In this document: in pieces, positions 7,951 through 16,788 of the stretch | Layout of the letters: each line of letters opens with the position of its first letter | Position numbering within the stretch: position 1 is the stretch's first letter | Assembly: GCF_004361915.1 (NCBI RefSeq) | Contig: NZ_SNWP01000016.1 | Coordinates: forward strand, 26,451 to 90,450 | Direction of reading: 5' to 3' | DNA length: 64,000 bases | Source of the DNA: Sediminibacterium goheungense | GTDB taxonomy: Bacteria; Bacteroidota; Bacteroidia; Chitinophagales; Chitinophagaceae | Position numbers and translations under genes: made by a program | Notes under the pieces: generated by a model | Databases searched by the model: none | Seen by the model: only the letters and a program-made list of their open reading frames with translations | What the model was told of the DNA's origin: nothing

Positions 7951-8310
7951 TCAGAAATATACGTCTTCAATGAGGAAAATTTCTTTGGCCTCATGATCTG
8001 CTATTGTTACGGCAATCACATCGAACTGAATGTATTTCCATTCCGGATGAAGGTATTGGTACTCTTCAGCGGCATTTCTCATATGTTTCATTTTTTCACG
8101 TGATATACTTTCTTCGGGTTTGCCAAAACGATGAGAAGTCCGCGTTTTCACTTCAATGAAATGAAGTTTTCGGTCTTTGAAAGCAATAATATCCACTTCC
8201 CAGTGCCGGAAGCGCCAGTTTCTTTCAGTAATGGTATATCCTTTGGCAACGAGAAAGCTGGCTGCCATTTCTTCGCCCTGCTGGCCTGTTTGCTGGTTGG
8301 TTGGTTGCAT
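7951..8310 (-). CDS. YraN family (UPF0102) nuclease-fold protein
   Basis: 119 residues, typical length. The UPF0102 pattern is clear: GEEMAASFLVAKGYTITERNWR, then EVDIIAF and LHFIEVKTRT, which is the restriction-endonuclease-like D...ExK core, then RF and QFDVIAVT. The active-site-like residues are present (EVD and EVKT), so nuclease or Holliday-junction activity has been proposed for the family but its role is not established. Divergent from manA across 61 bp. Confidence 0.9.
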   Translation of the reverse strand: MQPTNQQTGQQGEEMAASFLVAKGYTITERNWRFRHWEVDIIAFKDRKLHFIEVKTRTSHRFGKPEESISREKMKHMRNAAEEYQYLHPEWKYIQFDVIAVTIADHEAKEIFLIEDVYF

Positions 8311-8371
8311 AGTTTCGTTAAAAATTGGTTAGGGGAATATGATTTTGACAGATTTCAACGTTATTTAAAAA

Positions 8372-9625
8372 ATGAACCAGGTAATTGAAATGACCCCATC
8401 CTATACTATTTATCCGCTACAAGGTAAAGTTCAACACTACGAATGGGGCGGCTTTAGCTATTTGCCGTCACTTCTGGGGATAAATAATGAAGAAAAGCGC
8501 CCTTTTGCTGAATATTGGCTCGGGGTGCATCCGCTTGGGGTGGCCACTGTTTTGAATGGCAATGAACCTGTTTTGCTGGATACTTTTATGGGGCAATATC
8601 CCGAAAAAGCATTGTCTTCTTCCGTCTACAAACAGTTCGGAGAACTCCCTTACCTCCTAAAAATCATGGATGTAAACCAGATGTTATCTATACAGGTACA
8701 CCCGGAAAAAGCAGTTGCCGAAGCGGGTTATGCACGGGAAGATCAATTGGGTATTGCAAGGAATGCTTTTAACCGTAATTATAAAGACAAAAATCATAAG
8801 CCAGAAGTAATGCTGGCAATCAGTGAGTTTTGGCTTTTACATGGATTTAAACAAGAGGTGCAAATCGAATCCATATTGGCTGAAACAAGCGAATTCCAGG
8901 TTCTATTGCCTCTGTTTAAAAGAGAAGGGCTGGCATCTTTGTACAGCTTTATCATGGAAATGGATCAACTGTCGGTTACCAATCTTTTAATGCCGCTTGT
9001 TAAAAGAGAAGTCAGAAGAAAAAAAGAAGGATTGCTCACCAAAAATGACCCCGGATGGTGGGTGGCCAAATATTATCATAACGAAAATCCAATTGGCGAC
9101 ATCGACAGAGGCGTATTCTCTATTTATTTATTCAATATAGCTCAGTTGCAACCCGGGGAAGCCATATTTCAAAAAGCAGGTATCCCGCATGCGTATCTGG
9201 AAGGACAAAACATTGAGTTGATGTCGAATAGTGATAATGTGCTGCGTGGTGGACTAACACCCAAGTATATCGATGTGCCTGAATTATTGGCCAATATGCG
9301 TTTTGAACCTGTTACCCCTCAGATTGTAAAAGGAACGCCTTTAAAGGATGGCGAAACCATTTTTCATTTTCCTGTACCTGATTTCGCATTGGCTTCCCTT
9401 CACCTGAAGGAAGGAGCTTTATTTGAAGACAAAGCCATCGGGCCTGAAATATGGATGGTACTGGAAGGAGGGGTCATCATAAATAATGAAATAGTGAGAA
9501 AGAAAGGGGAGGCATTTATTGTATTCCCCGACAATGCTTATCAATTCAGAACTTCTGGTAAGACACAGCTGTGTAAGGCATTTGTTCCTGTGAATAGTGC
9601 TTATTCACAATATGAGGAAAATTGA
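8372..9625 (+). CDS. manA: Mannose-6-phosphate isomerase, class I
   Basis: 417 residues. It interconverts fructose-6-phosphate and mannose-6-phosphate, feeding GDP-mannose and glycan synthesis, in the cytosol. Zinc ligands are visible: Q108 and H110 in SIQVHPEKA, the Glu of HKPEVMLA, and the His of GIPHAYLEGQNIELM. The typical NVLRGGLTPKYID follows. The C-terminal third is the second cupin barrel. An alternative start is the Met at residue 7 (MTPSYTIYPL). It diverges from the YraN gene. Confidence 0.93.
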   Translation: MNQVIEMTPSYTIYPLQGKVQHYEWGGFSYLPSLLGINNEEKRPFAEYWLGVHPLGVATVLNGNEPVLLDTFMGQYPEKALSSSVYKQFGELPYLLKIMDVNQMLSIQVHPEKAVAEAGYAREDQLGIARNAFNRNYKDKNHKPEVMLAISEFWLLHGFKQEVQIESILAETSEFQVLLPLFKREGLASLYSFIMEMDQLSVTNLLMPLVKREVRRKKEGLLTKNDPGWWVAKYYHNENPIGDIDRGVFSIYLFNIAQLQPGEAIFQKAGIPHAYLEGQNIELMSNSDNVLRGGLTPKYIDVPELLANMRFEPVTPQIVKGTPLKDGETIFHFPVPDFALASLHLKEGALFEDKAIGPEIWMVLEGGVIINNEIVRKKGEAFIVFPDNAYQFRTSGKTQLCKAFVPVNSAYSQYEEN

Positions 9626-9675
9626 AACGGTAACTTTCTCCAGAAGACTTATTTTTGTCCCTGAAATCTTCCACA

Positions 9676-10242
9676 ATGAAATTGAATCGTTCGCTTGTTA
9701 TTTCGCTTGTATTGACCGTTTTTCTTAGTGCTGTATACCGTGCTATGCCTAACAGACCCTGGGGTTTTGCCCCACAGTTTGCCATTGCACTCTTCGCCGG
9801 GGCTTTATTTGTAAAAGATAAGAAATGGGCCTTTGCTATACCCCTGATTTCCATGTTTCTCTCAGACTTATTGTACCAGGCACTCTATATCAATGGGCTT
9901 ACTGAAATACAGGGTTTTTATACAGGTCAGTGGAAGAATTACCTGCTGTTTACCTCATTAACATTTTTCGGATTCTTCCTGAAAAGTGGAAAGCCTGTTC
10001 AGGTACTGGCAGCCTCTATGGCATCACCAACCACTTTCTTCCTGGTTTCCAATTTTATGGTTTGGTCAGGCGGCGGTGGATTAAATCGTCCTAAAACTTT
10101 TGATGGCTTATTACAGTGTTATGCAGATGCCATTCCTTTTTATGGAAATAGCCTGATCGCAACCGTTGTGTTCTCAGCAATATTGTTTGGTGGCTATTAC
10201 CTCTTACAACAAAACAATACCAAAAAAGAGCTGGTAAAATAA
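9676..10242 (+). CDS. DUF6580 family membrane protein
   Basis: 188 residues from the ATG at 9676; the frame could open at a TTG seven codons earlier but the ATG gives the usual N-terminus. It has about five hydrophobic segments. Conserved-looking parts are NRPWGFAPQFAIALFAGA, PLISMFLSDLLYQ and FGFFLKSGK, matching the DUF6580 putative transport family, which has an ECF-transporter S-component-like look. Substrate unknown. The Gly/Asn-rich SGGGGLNRPKTFDGLLQCY lies in a loop. It follows manA by 50 bp on the same strand and could be co-transcribed. Confidence 0.75.
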   Translation: MKLNRSLVISLVLTVFLSAVYRAMPNRPWGFAPQFAIALFAGALFVKDKKWAFAIPLISMFLSDLLYQALYINGLTEIQGFYTGQWKNYLLFTSLTFFGFFLKSGKPVQVLAASMASPTTFFLVSNFMVWSGGGGLNRPKTFDGLLQCYADAIPFYGNSLIATVVFSAILFGGYYLLQQNNTKKELVK

Positions 10243-10258
10243 TACCCGTTCAACACAT

Positions 10259-10297
10259 AAAGAAAAAGGTTTGTCGGATAGACAAACCTTTTTCTTT
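10259..10297. terminator. Bidirectional hairpin terminator
   Basis: A perfect 17-bp stem, starting AAAGAAAAAGG at 10259 and ending CCTTTTTCTTT at 10297, has a 5-nt loop (ggata). It lies between convergent genes and has T-runs on both strands. Confidence 0.92.
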
Positions 10298-10944
10298 TAT
10301 ACCAGTACCAGTTCCGAGAACCAGTAGTTATCATGTTCAAGTTCACGTGTTACAGCTATTTGTAAGGGATGTATAAATAATGGGCAATCGTATACCAATG
10401 TATGAAATTCACCATTCTCACCACAGGCATCGATACCCAATGATTCCAACTCGTCTACCAGTTCAGGTGTAATGGTTTTGCCGAGAAAAGAGGGGCCCAT
10501 TACAGCGTTGCAACTAACGATCATGGTTTTTATGCCGGCATCCAGCATTTCAAAAACCAGCTTTCTTCTATCCTCCAGCCATAAAGGTAAATATGCCCGA
10601 AGCCCTACACTCGTGCACACTTTTTCCTCCCAGTCTCTATGGGCCTGTAGATCAATATCGCCAAATACAGCATCTGTTAACTGATACTGTTCTTTTAAAG
10701 AACTGAGTGCATCAATAAAATTTTTTTCATACGCCTGCCAGCTACTGCTGATCAGATGAATGGGTATTCCCGCAGCTTTGGCCTGTGCCTGCAAAATAGA
10801 CTCCGGTATGCCATGACTACGTGAAATCTTACCCGACTCATTCATTACATTCAATAACACAGCCGGCTGCATACCGGCTTCTTTTGCCTTCATCAAAGCA
10901 AAGCAACTGTCTTTGCCACCACTCCAGGAAGAAAGCGAATTCAT
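10297..10944 (-). CDS. Dph6-like ATP-pyrophosphatase (diphthine-ammonia ligase family)
   Basis: 215 residues. The PP-loop SGGKDS (8-13) binds ATP. AVFGDIDLQAHRDWEEKVC, LPLWLEDRRKLVFEMLDAG and GENGEFHTLVYDCPLF are hallmarks of the Dph6/MJ0570 family. Bacteria lack diphthamide, so the bacterial members are presumed to amidate another acyl-adenylate and the substrate is unknown. A word-repeat starts one base upstream of the ATG. It stands alone on the minus strand. Confidence 0.85.
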   Translation of the reverse strand: MNSLSSWSGGKDSCFALMKAKEAGMQPAVLLNVMNESGKISRSHGIPESILQAQAKAAGIPIHLISSSWQAYEKNFIDALSSLKEQYQLTDAVFGDIDLQAHRDWEEKVCTSVGLRAYLPLWLEDRRKLVFEMLDAGIKTMIVSCNAVMGPSFLGKTITPELVDELESLGIDACGENGEFHTLVYDCPLFIHPLQIAVTRELEHDNYWFSELVLV

Positions 10945-10977
10945 TAATTTGAAAATTTGGAAATTTGTAAATGTAGG
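10945..10977. repeat. AATTTGAAAATTTGG word-repeat
   Basis: The words TTTGAAAATTTGGAAATTTG run directly up to the start codon of the Dph6-like gene. They match the array at 6184-6213, which is likewise just upstream of a minus-strand gene. Confidence 0.55.
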
Positions 10978-11062
10978 ACTGCTTTCCCAGAGGGAAAGAC
11001 AGTTAAAATCACTTTATGATGAACTATAAAACTATTTGTTAGCAGCGTATAAATTAAACTCA

Positions 11063-11112
11063 TTTTCATCCGCCTAAGGCGGACAAATTTTCATCCGTGT
11101 TAGGCGGACAAA
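11063..11112. repeat. Two 25-bp units carrying a TCCGCCTAAGGCGGA palindrome
   Basis: Two direct units (11063-11087 and 11088-11112) share TTTTCATCCG, then AGGCGGACAAA. In the first unit TCCGCC-TAA-GGCGGA (11069-11083) is a perfect palindrome; in the second the left arm has diverged. The second unit runs into the 3' end of the RNase HI gene and provides its stop codon. Confidence 0.8.
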
Positions 11113-11585
11113 TGCTCTCTCTCAAACGCCTCATCAATTAATAAATCCCGTCCATCTGCTGCCGCAGTAGCCAGTTCATCGCAACGGTTATTCCATGGAT
11201 TGTCGGCATGGCCTTTTACCCAGATAAATCTGATTTTGAAATGAATGGCAATGGCTTTATATCTTAACCAGAGATCTTTGTTTTTTTTACCACCTTTAAA
11301 ATCTGTTCTGATCCAGTTATCCAGCCATTTTTTTTCAACCGAGTTTACAATATACTGGCTGTCTGTGTAGATAGTAACGGCTATATTTTTTTTGGTTAGC
11401 GATTCCAGCGCAATAATTACACCCATGAGTTCCATTCGGTTATTGGTGGTAAACCGATAGCCGGCTGATAGTTCTTTTTTCTTATTGCCCCATAATAATA
11501 CAATGCCATAACCGCCCGGACCTGGGTTGCCTCTGGCAGAACCATCAGTATAAATGATCAGTTGATGCCCCTGTTGTTCGCTCAT
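11100..11585 (-). CDS. rnhA: Ribonuclease HI
   Basis: 161 residues from the ATG at 11585. It cleaves the RNA strand of RNA-DNA hybrids. The catalytic acidic set is visible: D14 in IYTDGSARGNPGPGG, E52 in NNRMELMGVI, D75 in YTDSQYIV and D136 in NNRCDELA; KGHADNPWNN is the usual handle-adjacent motif. The start overlaps the stop of phzF in an ATGA (11582-11585), so translation is coupled. The last five codons, His-Leu-Ser-Ala-stop, are encoded by the 25-bp repeat, so the natural stop was probably lost or moved when the repeat arose. Confidence 0.93.
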   Translation of the reverse strand: MSEQQGHQLIIYTDGSARGNPGPGGYGIVLLWGNKKKELSAGYRFTTNNRMELMGVIIALESLTKKNIAVTIYTDSQYIVNSVEKKWLDNWIRTDFKGGKKNKDLWLRYKAIAIHFKIRFIWVKGHADNPWNNRCDELATAAADGRDLLIDEAFEREHLSA

Positions 11586-12370
11586 TGAATATAATATGAT
11601 CCTTTCATGTATAATACAGCTTTGCCCGCAATCGTTACGCGGTCGCCCTGCATGCCACACCATAAATCGCCCCTGCGTTTGGAAAGCTGCAGGGCTTTCA
11701 GATTATCTTTTTGAAGTGCGTTGGCCCAGTATGGAATCAGTGTAGCGTGTGCGGATCCGGTAACAGGATCTTCGCCGATAACTGAATTGGGAACAAAAAA
11801 ACGGGATACAAAATCAGCTTCCTTTCCTTTGGCGGTGATAATAATGCCCAGCGTTTCCACCTGATTCAGTTCTACAAAATCCGGTACTGCATTCAAAACC
11901 TCTTCTTCCGATTCGTAAACCAGGAAATAATCACGTGAGCGCAATACCTCGCGGGGTTTGATGCTGAATCCTTCCAGTAAATGAGCCGGTATATCACAGG
12001 CTACAGGCATACGTGCAGGAAAATTCATTTCCATAAGTTCGCCTTTTCTGGTCACCGTGAGTAAACCACTCTTGCTATGAAAACGTATTTCATCTGTTGG
12101 ATAAGCCAGTTCATGAAACAAAACATAAGCTGTTGCCAAAGTTGGGTGACCAGCCAGGTCTATTTCCAGTTCAGGTGTAAACCAGCGGATATCATAATCG
12201 CCATCGGAACGTTTCACAAAAAAAGCAGTCTCCGATAAATTGTTTTCATTCGCCAATTGTTGCATGGTTTCGGTAGATAACCAGGTTTCGAGCGGACAAA
12301 CCGCTGCGGGATTACCGCCAAAAACATGATCTGTAAAAGCATCAACAGTATAAATAGGATAGGGGTTCAT
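11582..12370 (-). CDS. PhzF-family isomerase
   Basis: 262 residues, the usual length for the PhzF/DapF-fold family. VDAFTDHVFGGNPAAVC opens the protein, E47 in NLSETAFF corresponds to the catalytic Glu, and AGHPTLATAYVLF and GEDPVTGSAH are the matching half-domain motifs. PhzF itself isomerises a phenazine precursor, but no phenazine genes lie nearby, so the substrate is unknown and the name refers to the fold. It forms a two-gene transcript with rnhA through a 4-bp overlap. Confidence 0.88.
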   Translation of the reverse strand: MNPYPIYTVDAFTDHVFGGNPAAVCPLETWLSTETMQQLANENNLSETAFFVKRSDGDYDIRWFTPELEIDLAGHPTLATAYVLFHELAYPTDEIRFHSKSGLLTVTRKGELMEMNFPARMPVACDIPAHLLEGFSIKPREVLRSRDYFLVYESEEEVLNAVPDFVELNQVETLGIIITAKGKEADFVSRFFVPNSVIGEDPVTGSAHATLIPYWANALQKDNLKALQLSKRRGDLWCGMQGDRVTIAGKAVLYMKGSYYIQ

Positions 12371-12461
12371 GTGAAAAATGATTAAACGACAAAGTAAACG
12401 GATTCAGACAAACAAATGATACCGTTGTTCATAATTCATCTACCTACCAAGCAGAAGACTG

Positions 12462-14093
12462 CTATACCTGAAAAACACCAGTGCTGAAACTGTTCATTTC
12501 AGGCTGGTGATTGGCTGCATGAATACTTTCTGCAATGACTCTTCTGGTTTCTATCGGATCAATGATTCCGTCAACCCATAGCCTTGCTGCAGCATAATAA
12601 GGGGTTGTTTGTTTTTCGTATCTGCCCTTGATTTCAGTAAGCAGTTGTTGTTCCAGCACTTTGTCTACTTCTTTTCCCTGCGCTTTCATACCTGCTACCT
12701 GAATCTGGGCAAGTGTTTTAGCAGCCTGCTCACCACCCATTACGGCAATTTTGGCAGAGGGCCATGCATAAATAAAACGTGGATCATAAGCTTTGCCACA
12801 CATGGCATAATTACCCGCACCATAACTATTGCCTACAATGATGGTAATCTTGGGTACTACAGAATTGGCTACTGCATTCACAAGCTTGGCTCCATCTTTA
12901 ATAATGCCACTGTGTTCACTTCTGCTACCAACCATAAAGCCTGTCACATCTTGCAGAAAAACCAGTGGAATTTTTTTCTGGTTACAGTTCATGATAAAGC
13001 GGGCTGCTTTATCGGCACTGTCATTATAGATAACACCGCCAATCTGCATTTCACCCTTTTTGTTTTTGCAGATCAGTCGCTGATTGGCAACAATACCAAC
13101 GGCCCAACCATCAATGCGTGCATATCCACAAAGAATGGTTTTGCCATAATCCTGTTTGAATTGCTCAAACTCACTGTTATCAACAATCCGTTCGATAATA
13201 TCCAGCATATCATACGGCTTCAGGTTGCCTTCAGGAATAATGCCGTATAATTCATCCGGATTTTTCTTCGGGTCAAGTGGTGCTATCCTGTCAAACCCGG
13301 CTTTGGGTTGTGCACCTAATTTCGACATCAGTTTTTTGATATGATCCAGACAGTCTTCTTCTGTTTTAAATTTATAATCGGCAATGCCACTGATTTCTGT
13401 ATGGGTAACAGCACCACCCAGGGTTTCGTTATCTATGTCTTCACCGATGGCTGCTTTCACCAGATAAGCACCTGCCAGAAAGATACTGCCATTGCCTTCC
13501 ACCATCAGTGTTTCATCGCTCATAATGGGTAAATAAGCACCACCTGCCACACAGGCCCCCATAACGGCTGCAATCTGTGTAATACCCATGGCGCTCATCC
13601 TGGCATTGTTGCGGAAGATGCGGCCAAAATGTTCTTTATCAGGAAATATTTCATCCTGCATAGGCAGAAAAACACCCGCACTGTCTACCAGATAAATGAC
13701 GGGTAATTTATTCTCCATGGCAATCTCCTGCATCCGCAGGTTTTTCTTTCCGGTGATGGGAAACCATGCACCCGCTTTTACCGTCTGGTCATTCGCAACA
13801 ATAACGGCTTGTCTTCCACTGATATAACCAATGCCCGCTACAGTACCACCTGCCGGACAACCTCCTTCAGCTTCATACATTTCAAAACCCGCGAAGGCGC
13901 CAATTTCAATAAATGGTTGGTCTTTATCACACAAATAAGCAATCCGCTCACGGGCGGTGAGTTTTTTTCTTTCTTTCTGTTTTTCAATCGACTTTTTCCC
14001 GCCGCCCAGCTTAATCTTATCAAAATGCTGCTGTACCTGGCCAAGTGAAAGTTTCATCCAGTCTTCATTGCGGTTAAATGCCATATCAGTCAT
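12462..14093 (-). CDS. Acyl-CoA carboxylase beta (carboxyltransferase) subunit
   Basis: 543 residues, the length of methylcrotonyl/propionyl-CoA carboxylase beta subunits. It moves a carboxyl group from biotin to an acyl-CoA in the cytosol. Visible features are the crotonase-like double fold: RERIAYLCDKDQPFIEIG, the GGTVAGIGYISGR oxyanion region, MGACVAGGAYLPIMSDE in the N half, and GFMVGSRSEHSGIIKDGAK, NSYGAGNYAMCGKAYDP and WPSAKIAVMGGEQAA in the C half. The MCC-beta type is favoured by GAKLVNAVANSVVPKITII. No biotin carboxylase subunit is nearby. An alternative start is the Met at residue 4. Confidence 0.9.
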   Translation of the reverse strand: MTDMAFNRNEDWMKLSLGQVQQHFDKIKLGGGKKSIEKQKERKKLTARERIAYLCDKDQPFIEIGAFAGFEMYEAEGGCPAGGTVAGIGYISGRQAVIVANDQTVKAGAWFPITGKKNLRMQEIAMENKLPVIYLVDSAGVFLPMQDEIFPDKEHFGRIFRNNARMSAMGITQIAAVMGACVAGGAYLPIMSDETLMVEGNGSIFLAGAYLVKAAIGEDIDNETLGGAVTHTEISGIADYKFKTEEDCLDHIKKLMSKLGAQPKAGFDRIAPLDPKKNPDELYGIIPEGNLKPYDMLDIIERIVDNSEFEQFKQDYGKTILCGYARIDGWAVGIVANQRLICKNKKGEMQIGGVIYNDSADKAARFIMNCNQKKIPLVFLQDVTGFMVGSRSEHSGIIKDGAKLVNAVANSVVPKITIIVGNSYGAGNYAMCGKAYDPRFIYAWPSAKIAVMGGEQAAKTLAQIQVAGMKAQGKEVDKVLEQQLLTEIKGRYEKQTTPYYAAARLWVDGIIDPIETRRVIAESIHAANHQPEMNSFSTGVFQV

Positions 14094-14396
14094 ACGAACA
14101 ATTGTTAGTTTTTGTAAAGATAAGAGGAAAAGGATGAATGAATCATGAATAAAGAGTTTAGAATACTGAATGTAAAAAATATTCAGGGTAGTGAGGATAA
14201 GAAATAGGAAACATGGCCTGCCCTGAGCGTAATCGAAGGGTAGTCGAAGGGAATAAGAAATATGAAGCAGGATTTTTGTTTCTTATCTGTATTGTCACTA
14301 CAAAGTCAGTTTTCTTTTCTCGTAAACAGATTTCCCGATAGAGAAGCATTACTAAAATCTGCACACACAATTTTGCCCGCAAATCAAACAATCAGT
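14094..14396. other. 303-bp divergent gap with repeats
   Basis: Between the carboxyltransferase gene (minus) and the siderophore receptor gene (plus). On the minus strand TATCTTTA near 14114-14121 may serve as a -7 element for the carboxyltransferase. A small CTGAAT/ATTCAG hairpin is at 14166-14186 and a repeat at 14217-14261. An open frame running in from 14262 is not typical coding; the receptor signal peptide starts at 14397. Confidence 0.5.
14217..14261. repeat. CCTGCCCTGAGCG...GAATAAGAAAT element, copy 1
   Basis: A 45-nt element beginning CCTGCCCTGAGCG and ending GGGAATAAGAAAT. It is the inverted counterpart of 32905-32938 except for an 11-nt internal duplication (the two words ATCGAAGGG and GTCGAAGGG in tandem). 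TTCGACTACGCTCAGGG-type words are dispersed in many genomes of this phylum. Confidence 0.75.
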
Positions 14397-16784
14397 ATGA
14401 AAAGAATCGGATGTATGTTAGGGTTCCTGCTTTTACTTGTGCAGGCAACATGGGCAAATGAAAATGAATATGGAAAAGGATCTGTACGCGGTACCATAAC
14501 AACCAAAGAAGGTAGTGGAGCAGCAGGTGTTATAGCAAAAATAAATACAGTTCATAAAACAGCGATTACCGATGAAAATGGTGTGTTTGTTTTTATGAAT
14601 CTTTTACCGGGTGAATATAGTATTGAGATTTCATTGCTGGGTTATGAAAACCAGGTAAAAAAGATAACAGTTATAGCAGATAAAGAAACCACACTTTCTG
14701 CTCAACTGGAAGCAAGTGCCCAACAACTGGAAGAAGTACTCGTAAAATCAGGAATACGCTTTGGTAACAGGCAAACTGAGATGGTGGCAAGAATGCCATT
14801 AAAGAACCTGGAGAATCCACAAGTATATAGTGTAGTGGGCGCTGCATTGATGAAAGAACAGGTCATAGTTCATTTTGATGATGCATTGAAAAATGCACCT
14901 GGAGTCAATAAATTATGGACTTCCACCGGCCGGGCAAGTGATGGGGGTGGTTATTACAGCCTTCGTGGATTTTCTGTTCAGGCACGCGTGGTAAATGGGG
15001 TAGCCGGGGCTACCAATGGCTCACCCGACCCCGCTAATATTGAGCGTATTGAAGTGATTAAAGGACCATCGGGTACTTTATTTGGCAGTAGCCTGGTTTC
15101 TTTTGGTGGATTGATTAATGTGGTTACTAAAAAAGCACAGGCAGGAACCAGAGGGGAAATCAGTTACACCGGCGGTTCCTATGGGTTAACAAGACTTACC
15201 GCTGATATCAATACACCATTGGATAAAGAGGGCAAATTGTTATTACGCACCAATGCAGCGTATCATTATGAAAACAGCTGGCAGGATGCAGGCTTTCGAA
15301 AAAGCTTTTTTATAGCCCCATCTCTTACCTATAACGTGAATGATAAACTGAGTTTTGACCTTAATGTGGGTGTTATGTCCAGCGAACAAACCAATGCAGA
15401 AATGTTATTTCTCACACGTACCACTGCCTTAAAAGTATTCCGTCCGCAGGATATGGGTATCGATTATTCACGATCGTATACCAGTAATGACCTTACCATA
15501 AAAAATCCGCTGGTAAATATCGATGCCGCCATTCGATATAAACTGGGTAAAGGTTGGGTATCACAAACATTGTTATCGAGAAGTAACAGACAGTCGGTTG
15601 GCTATTATTCTTACCTGAGTATACTACCTGGCGATACTTCTCTGGCAAGACTTATCACCAATCAAAATGCATATAATACCCTTACTGATATCCAACAGAA
15701 TTTTATAGGTGATTTCAATATCGGCAAGCTTCGTAACCGTGTAGTGATCGGCATCGATTTTTTGAGCAATCTCGGTAACAATGCCAATATGCCTTATATC
15801 ACATTTGATACGGTAAACTATAAACGTAACGATGCCCGCTATGCAAATCTGAACAGAGCTGCCGTTGATCAAAAATTAGCCGGAGGTGTCACCACTAAAA
15901 ACCAGACACTGGTAAATACATACAGTGCCTATATTTCAGATATGCTGGATATCACACCACTTTTCCATGTAATGGCATCTTTAAGATTAGATCGTTTTGA
16001 TAATCGTGGTACTTACAATCAGCGTACCAATACAACCACAGGCAATTTTGCACAAACCGCTTTTTCCCCAAAACTCGGTGCTACCTATGAACTGATACCT
16101 CAGCATATGAGTGTATTTGTAAATTACATGAATGGCTTCTCCAATGTAGCACCCCTTACACAACCAGATGGCAATGTCAGCATATTCAAACCCCAGCAGG
16201 CCAATCAGTGGGAGGGAGGTATTAAAACAGAAGTGCTGGGAGGTAAAATTACCGGTACGCTTACCTATTATAATATTCTCGTAAACAATGTAACAAGACC
16301 ACACCCTGTATTGGTGGGTTTCAGTGTACAGGATGGTAATATCCGTAGCAAGGGATTTGAGGCAGATATAGTTGCCAATCTTTTCGAAGGTTGTAACCTG
16401 GTAGCCGGTTACAGTTACAATGACGCCATTAATGAGCAGACCGATAAAAATATACTGAACCTGCGACCCGTAACGGCAGGCCCCAAACACCTCGCAAATC
16501 TCTGGTTAAGTTACCGGACAGGAAAAGGAAAATGGAATGGTCTGGGTGCTGGCTTTGGTGGTAATTATGCATCAGAAAATGTGATCACCAATACCCAGGT
16601 AACCGGTGCTTTTACACTGCCATCCTATACAGTGATGAATGCTACTCTCTTTTATGAACAGCCGGCTTTCAGAATTGGATTGAAACTTGATAATCTTGCC
16701 AATCAGCAATTCTGGAGTGGCTGGACAACGGTTGAACCACAGATGCCAAGAAGATTTTCTCTGAACGTTTCATTTAAATGGTAA
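14397..16784 (+). CDS. TonB-dependent siderophore receptor
   Basis: 795 residues from the ATG at 14397, which opens a clear signal peptide (MKRIGCMLGFLLLLVQATWA). A carboxypeptidase-regulatory-like domain (about 28-105) precedes the plug (about 110-240; DDALKNAPGV, YYSLRGFSVQARVVNGVAG, NIERIEVIKGPSGTLFG, GGLINVVTKKA). The 22-strand barrel follows and ends with a terminal aromatic (RRFSLNVSFKW), as needed for outer-membrane insertion. It imports a ferric siderophore using TonB energy. The PepSY gene starts 4 bp downstream and probably handles reduction of the ligand. Fur sites are not obvious; the leader has AATTTTGC about 20 bp before the start as a weak -7. Confidence 0.92.
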   Translation: MKRIGCMLGFLLLLVQATWANENEYGKGSVRGTITTKEGSGAAGVIAKINTVHKTAITDENGVFVFMNLLPGEYSIEISLLGYENQVKKITVIADKETTLSAQLEASAQQLEEVLVKSGIRFGNRQTEMVARMPLKNLENPQVYSVVGAALMKEQVIVHFDDALKNAPGVNKLWTSTGRASDGGGYYSLRGFSVQARVVNGVAGATNGSPDPANIERIEVIKGPSGTLFGSSLVSFGGLINVVTKKAQAGTRGEISYTGGSYGLTRLTADINTPLDKEGKLLLRTNAAYHYENSWQDAGFRKSFFIAPSLTYNVNDKLSFDLNVGVMSSEQTNAEMLFLTRTTALKVFRPQDMGIDYSRSYTSNDLTIKNPLVNIDAAIRYKLGKGWVSQTLLSRSNRQSVGYYSYLSILPGDTSLARLITNQNAYNTLTDIQQNFIGDFNIGKLRNRVVIGIDFLSNLGNNANMPYITFDTVNYKRNDARYANLNRAAVDQKLAGGVTTKNQTLVNTYSAYISDMLDITPLFHVMASLRLDRFDNRGTYNQRTNTTTGNFAQTAFSPKLGATYELIPQHMSVFVNYMNGFSNVAPLTQPDGNVSIFKPQQANQWEGGIKTEVLGGKITGTLTYYNILVNNVTRPHPVLVGFSVQDGNIRSKGFEADIVANLFEGCNLVAGYSYNDAINEQTDKNILNLRPVTAGPKHLANLWLSYRTGKGKWNGLGAGFGGNYASENVITNTQVTGAFTLPSYTVMNATLFYEQPAFRIGLKLDNLANQQFWSGWTTVEPQMPRRFSLNVSFKW

Positions 16785-16788
16785 ACAA

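Noticed and set aside
12609..13250. 213-codon plus-strand frame in the carboxyltransferase gene
   Set aside because: Antisense shadow: the minus-strand frame carries every family motif and the plus frame none.
14262..14396. Upstream extension of the siderophore receptor
   Set aside because: The signal peptide starts at 14397; the upstream part is not signal-like and lies just after a repeat.
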